This document shows positions 6,718 to 8,109 of a DNA stretch of 8,109 nt, in pieces. Made by a program: the position numbers and the translations under genes. Numbering within the stretch: position 1 is the stretch's first letter; the number at the start of each line of letters is the position of its first letter. Under the pieces are notes generated by a model that saw nothing but the letters and a program-made list of their open reading frames with translations, made no database searches and was not told the DNA's origin. Source of the stretch: an uncultured Granulosicoccaceae bacterium (lineage in GTDB: Bacteria > Pseudomonadota > Gammaproteobacteria > Granulosicoccales > Granulosicoccaceae); the NCBI GenBank assembly GCA_937951695.1, contig CALFBL010000065.1, positions 1 through 8,109 on the forward strand, in the 5' to 3' direction.

Positions 6718-7833
6718 ATGGCCAAACGCTTACAGACCGCTCAGCGATTCCACAACAGCACGGTTAAACACGACGAAATTTCGCCCAGCGTACGCATTCG
6801 ACGCAGTTGGCGCAGACAACACAGCGGCACTCAATTAGCAGAGCTGGTGTACACCGAAGCGTTGTGGGCTGCCGCTAATAACACCTTGGTTGGCTGCTTG
6901 GAATTCAGTGCTTGGCAAAACGCCACTCAATGGGTGTTGGTGACTGACGAGGGCCAGCGCGGAGACGGTGCGAGCATGCTAGGCGGCTGCGAAGCCATAG
7001 CGGGGCCGGAGGCCAATATTCTTATGCTGGACGTCAGCGCAATCGAGCCAACCCTTGCACAACTCCCGCTAGATGAGAATACCATGTTTGTTCTTGCGAT
7101 CGAATCATCCTCGATTCCAATGTTTGCCGCACAAATGTATGCGTGGTTGCAGAAAGCGGCAAACAATCGCGTGGGCGGCACACCAGCGCATCTGCTGTGG
7201 TTACCCAAAGGAAGAGCCGCACAAACCTTCCCGATTCACACCCAACTCGAGTCGTTACCCTGGAAATCGCTGACCATAGCGTGCGATTTCGCCACCTTCT
7301 CTGACGCAGACGACGAGTTAAAAGCATCACTAATGACAATGCTTCGTGCGGCTGTATTTATCGACCCGCAATTCGCGCATTGGCTAGAAGGCAACCTCAC
7401 AGCGCTCGCTGAGCAGGAGCACGTGGTCCATCAAAAGGCCATTATGCGCACAGCCAACACATTGTTCACAGAAAAAAGACGGCGCAGCCAAGAGCCTAAC
7501 ATTCCAATGCCCTACACCGACAGCCCAGCGGTGCAATTCTCAACCGCATCCAGCCTTACAACACCCGAGTGGAAACTCGCGGCACGCCAACTGATGTTAG
7601 ACATCGGCTACGCCACACACGCCAAATGCTTGAACTCGAGTGCCATGGAGCGCATCAAAAGAATCATGCAGGCTCTGGACTTGATGGGCGCGGCCGAAGA
7701 CGCCTCGCTAGTGACCTGTGCTGATCCGGACCCCGAAGCGCACGAGACAGCTGTTCTGGTGTTGACCGACTTCGGCAACGCACAGATCTTGCACGATTTC
7801 GATCTCGGGGCCTGGCACAGCGCCAACCGGTAA
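6718..7833 (+). CDS. Unrecognised 371-residue soluble protein
   Basis: I do not recognise this protein. The frame is open for 371 codons. Its ATG at 6718 is the only ordinary start: the in-frame stop upstream is TAA at 6679-6681 and no GTG or TTG start lies between. A Shine-Dalgarno is not evident. The N-terminus (1-35) is strongly basic with many Arg and Lys residues. The middle (about 70-200) alternates hydrophobic strands and helices (for example WVLVTD 72-77, ILMLDVS 101-107, FVLAIES 124-130, AHLLWLPKGRA 157-167), which looks like an alpha/beta domain. A charged stretch EKRRRSQE lies near 252-259, and a helical segment KRIMQALDLMG at 314-324 precedes a final strand-like VLVLTDFGNAQILHDFDL. 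No signal peptide, membrane span, zinc-cysteine cluster or nucleotide-binding motif is visible. Codon use looks like the neighbours', and the long open frame supports a real gene. Function cannot be assigned. Confidence 0.72.
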   Translation: MAKRLQTAQRFHNSTVKHDEISPSVRIRRSWRRQHSGTQLAELVYTEALWAAANNTLVGCLEFSAWQNATQWVLVTDEGQRGDGASMLGGCEAIAGPEANILMLDVSAIEPTLAQLPLDENTMFVLAIESSSIPMFAAQMYAWLQKAANNRVGGTPAHLLWLPKGRAAQTFPIHTQLESLPWKSLTIACDFATFSDADDELKASLMTMLRAAVFIDPQFAHWLEGNLTALAEQEHVVHQKAIMRTANTLFTEKRRRSQEPNIPMPYTDSPAVQFSTASSLTTPEWKLAARQLMLDIGYATHAKCLNSSAMERIKRIMQALDLMGAAEDASLVTCADPDPEAHETAVLVLTDFGNAQILHDFDLGAWHSANR

Positions 7834-7915
7834 AACCCGATTGTCCAGATCCGATTTCCGCAACCAATAGCGTTATAATTCAGACTCTTATTTACAGCTG
7901 AGCGAATAGCGGATC
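7834..7915 (+). promoter_or_regulatory. Intergenic region with a perfect -10 box before the M20 peptidase gene
   Basis: TATAAT occurs at 7874-7879, an exact consensus -10, followed by about 36 bases to the ATG at 7916. Initiation would be near 7886 with a leader of about 30 bases. No good -35 sits 16-18 bases upstream, and the bases before the box read CGT rather than the extended-10 TGN. This suggests the peptidase has its own promoter rather than depending on readthrough. No terminator hairpin for the upstream gene is evident in the gap. Confidence 0.45.
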
Positions 7916-8109
7916 ATGTCATCATTGGACGCCGTACTATCCCGAATTGACGACAACCTCGACGCATCAGTCGAGCGATTGTTCGATTTCCTGCGCATCG
8001 AAAGCATCTCCACCGATCCGACCTACAAAGCACATTGCCAACAAGCCGCCGACTGGCTCACCCGTGAGCTCAGTCAGATCGGGTTCGAAGCCCAGCGTGA
8101 AGATACTCC
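7916..8109 (+). CDS. M20-family metallopeptidase / dipeptidase (N-terminal part; gene runs off right edge)
   Basis: I translated 64 codons by hand from the ATG at 7916-7918: MSSLDAVLSRIDDN, then LFDFLRIESISTDPTYKAHC, QQAADWLTRELSQIGFEAQRED. The block FLRIESISTDP followed by AADWL and a GFEA turn is characteristic of the N-terminus of M20/M25/M40 peptidases (dipeptidase, ArgE/DapE and CNDP-like), zinc enzymes that hydrolyse dipeptides or acylated amino acids in the cytoplasm. The first metal-binding His lies further on, outside the window, so activity cannot be checked. The ribosome binding site is weak. It follows the unknown gene in the same direction after 82 bases containing a TATAAT box, so it is probably transcribed separately. 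Subfamily cannot be assigned. Confidence 0.85.
   Translation, partial: MSSLDAVLSRIDDNLDASVERLFDFLRIESISTDPTYKAHCQQAADWLTRELSQIGFEAQREDT

Noticed and set aside
6927..7339. Minus-strand frames opposite the unknown 371-residue gene
   Set aside because: They overlap each other in different frames and are much shorter than the plus-strand frame, which has continuous protein-like character.
7834..7873. Possible terminator after the unknown gene
   Set aside because: I could find no stem-loop followed by a run of T; only scattered short complementary bits.
1..8109. CRISPR array, tRNA, insertion sequence or prophage remnant
   Set aside because: No regularly spaced repeats, cloverleaf-like segment, transposase motif or terminal inverted repeats were seen; genes fill nearly the whole window.

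Overview
The window looks like chromosomal DNA of a gammaproteobacterium with moderate GC. The evidence is the strong rimK/rimB pair, the dense gene packing and the ordinary housekeeping families. I cannot name the genus. No tRNA, rRNA, CRISPR array, insertion sequence or phage gene was seen. Coding density is high and the longest non-coding gap is about 85 bases.

Layout: (1) 1-701, minus strand: the 5' part of rimK, which glutamylates ribosomal protein S6, preceded by a RimB-type DUF785 protein with a pepsin-like DTGA motif. The genes are 4 bases apart and rimK has a very strong ribosome binding site. (2) 752-2053, plus strand: a class-V PLP enzyme of the cysteine desulfurase/selenocysteine lyase type with all key residues. 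It appears to carry an extra segment of roughly 35-50 residues before its C-terminal domain. (3) 2050-6632, minus strand: a tight four-gene operon, in transcription order a TMEM220-like membrane protein, an acyl-CoA synthetase and two GT4 glycosyltransferases. Junctions are TAATG, a 4-base gap and ATGA. Its last gene converges on the PLP enzyme and both genes end in the same TTAA. (4) 6718-7833, plus strand: an unrecognised 371-residue soluble protein. (5) 7916 to the right edge, plus strand: the first 64 residues of an M20-family metallopeptidase behind a perfect TATAAT box.

How the genes may work together: rimB and rimK belong to one known ribosome-modification module. The operon combines acyl activation, two sugar transferases and a small membrane protein, which suggests synthesis or decoration of a glycolipid, or acylation of a surface polysaccharide; this is inference from linkage. 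The other genes show no clear link to these modules.

The most unusual items are the acyl-CoA synthetase/GT4 operon, the unknown protein at 6718-7833, the inserts in the PLP enzyme and synthetase, and the Tyr-to-Cys change in the synthetase's GQTE motif. Nothing here is clearly a new system; most of the window is ordinary chromosome.
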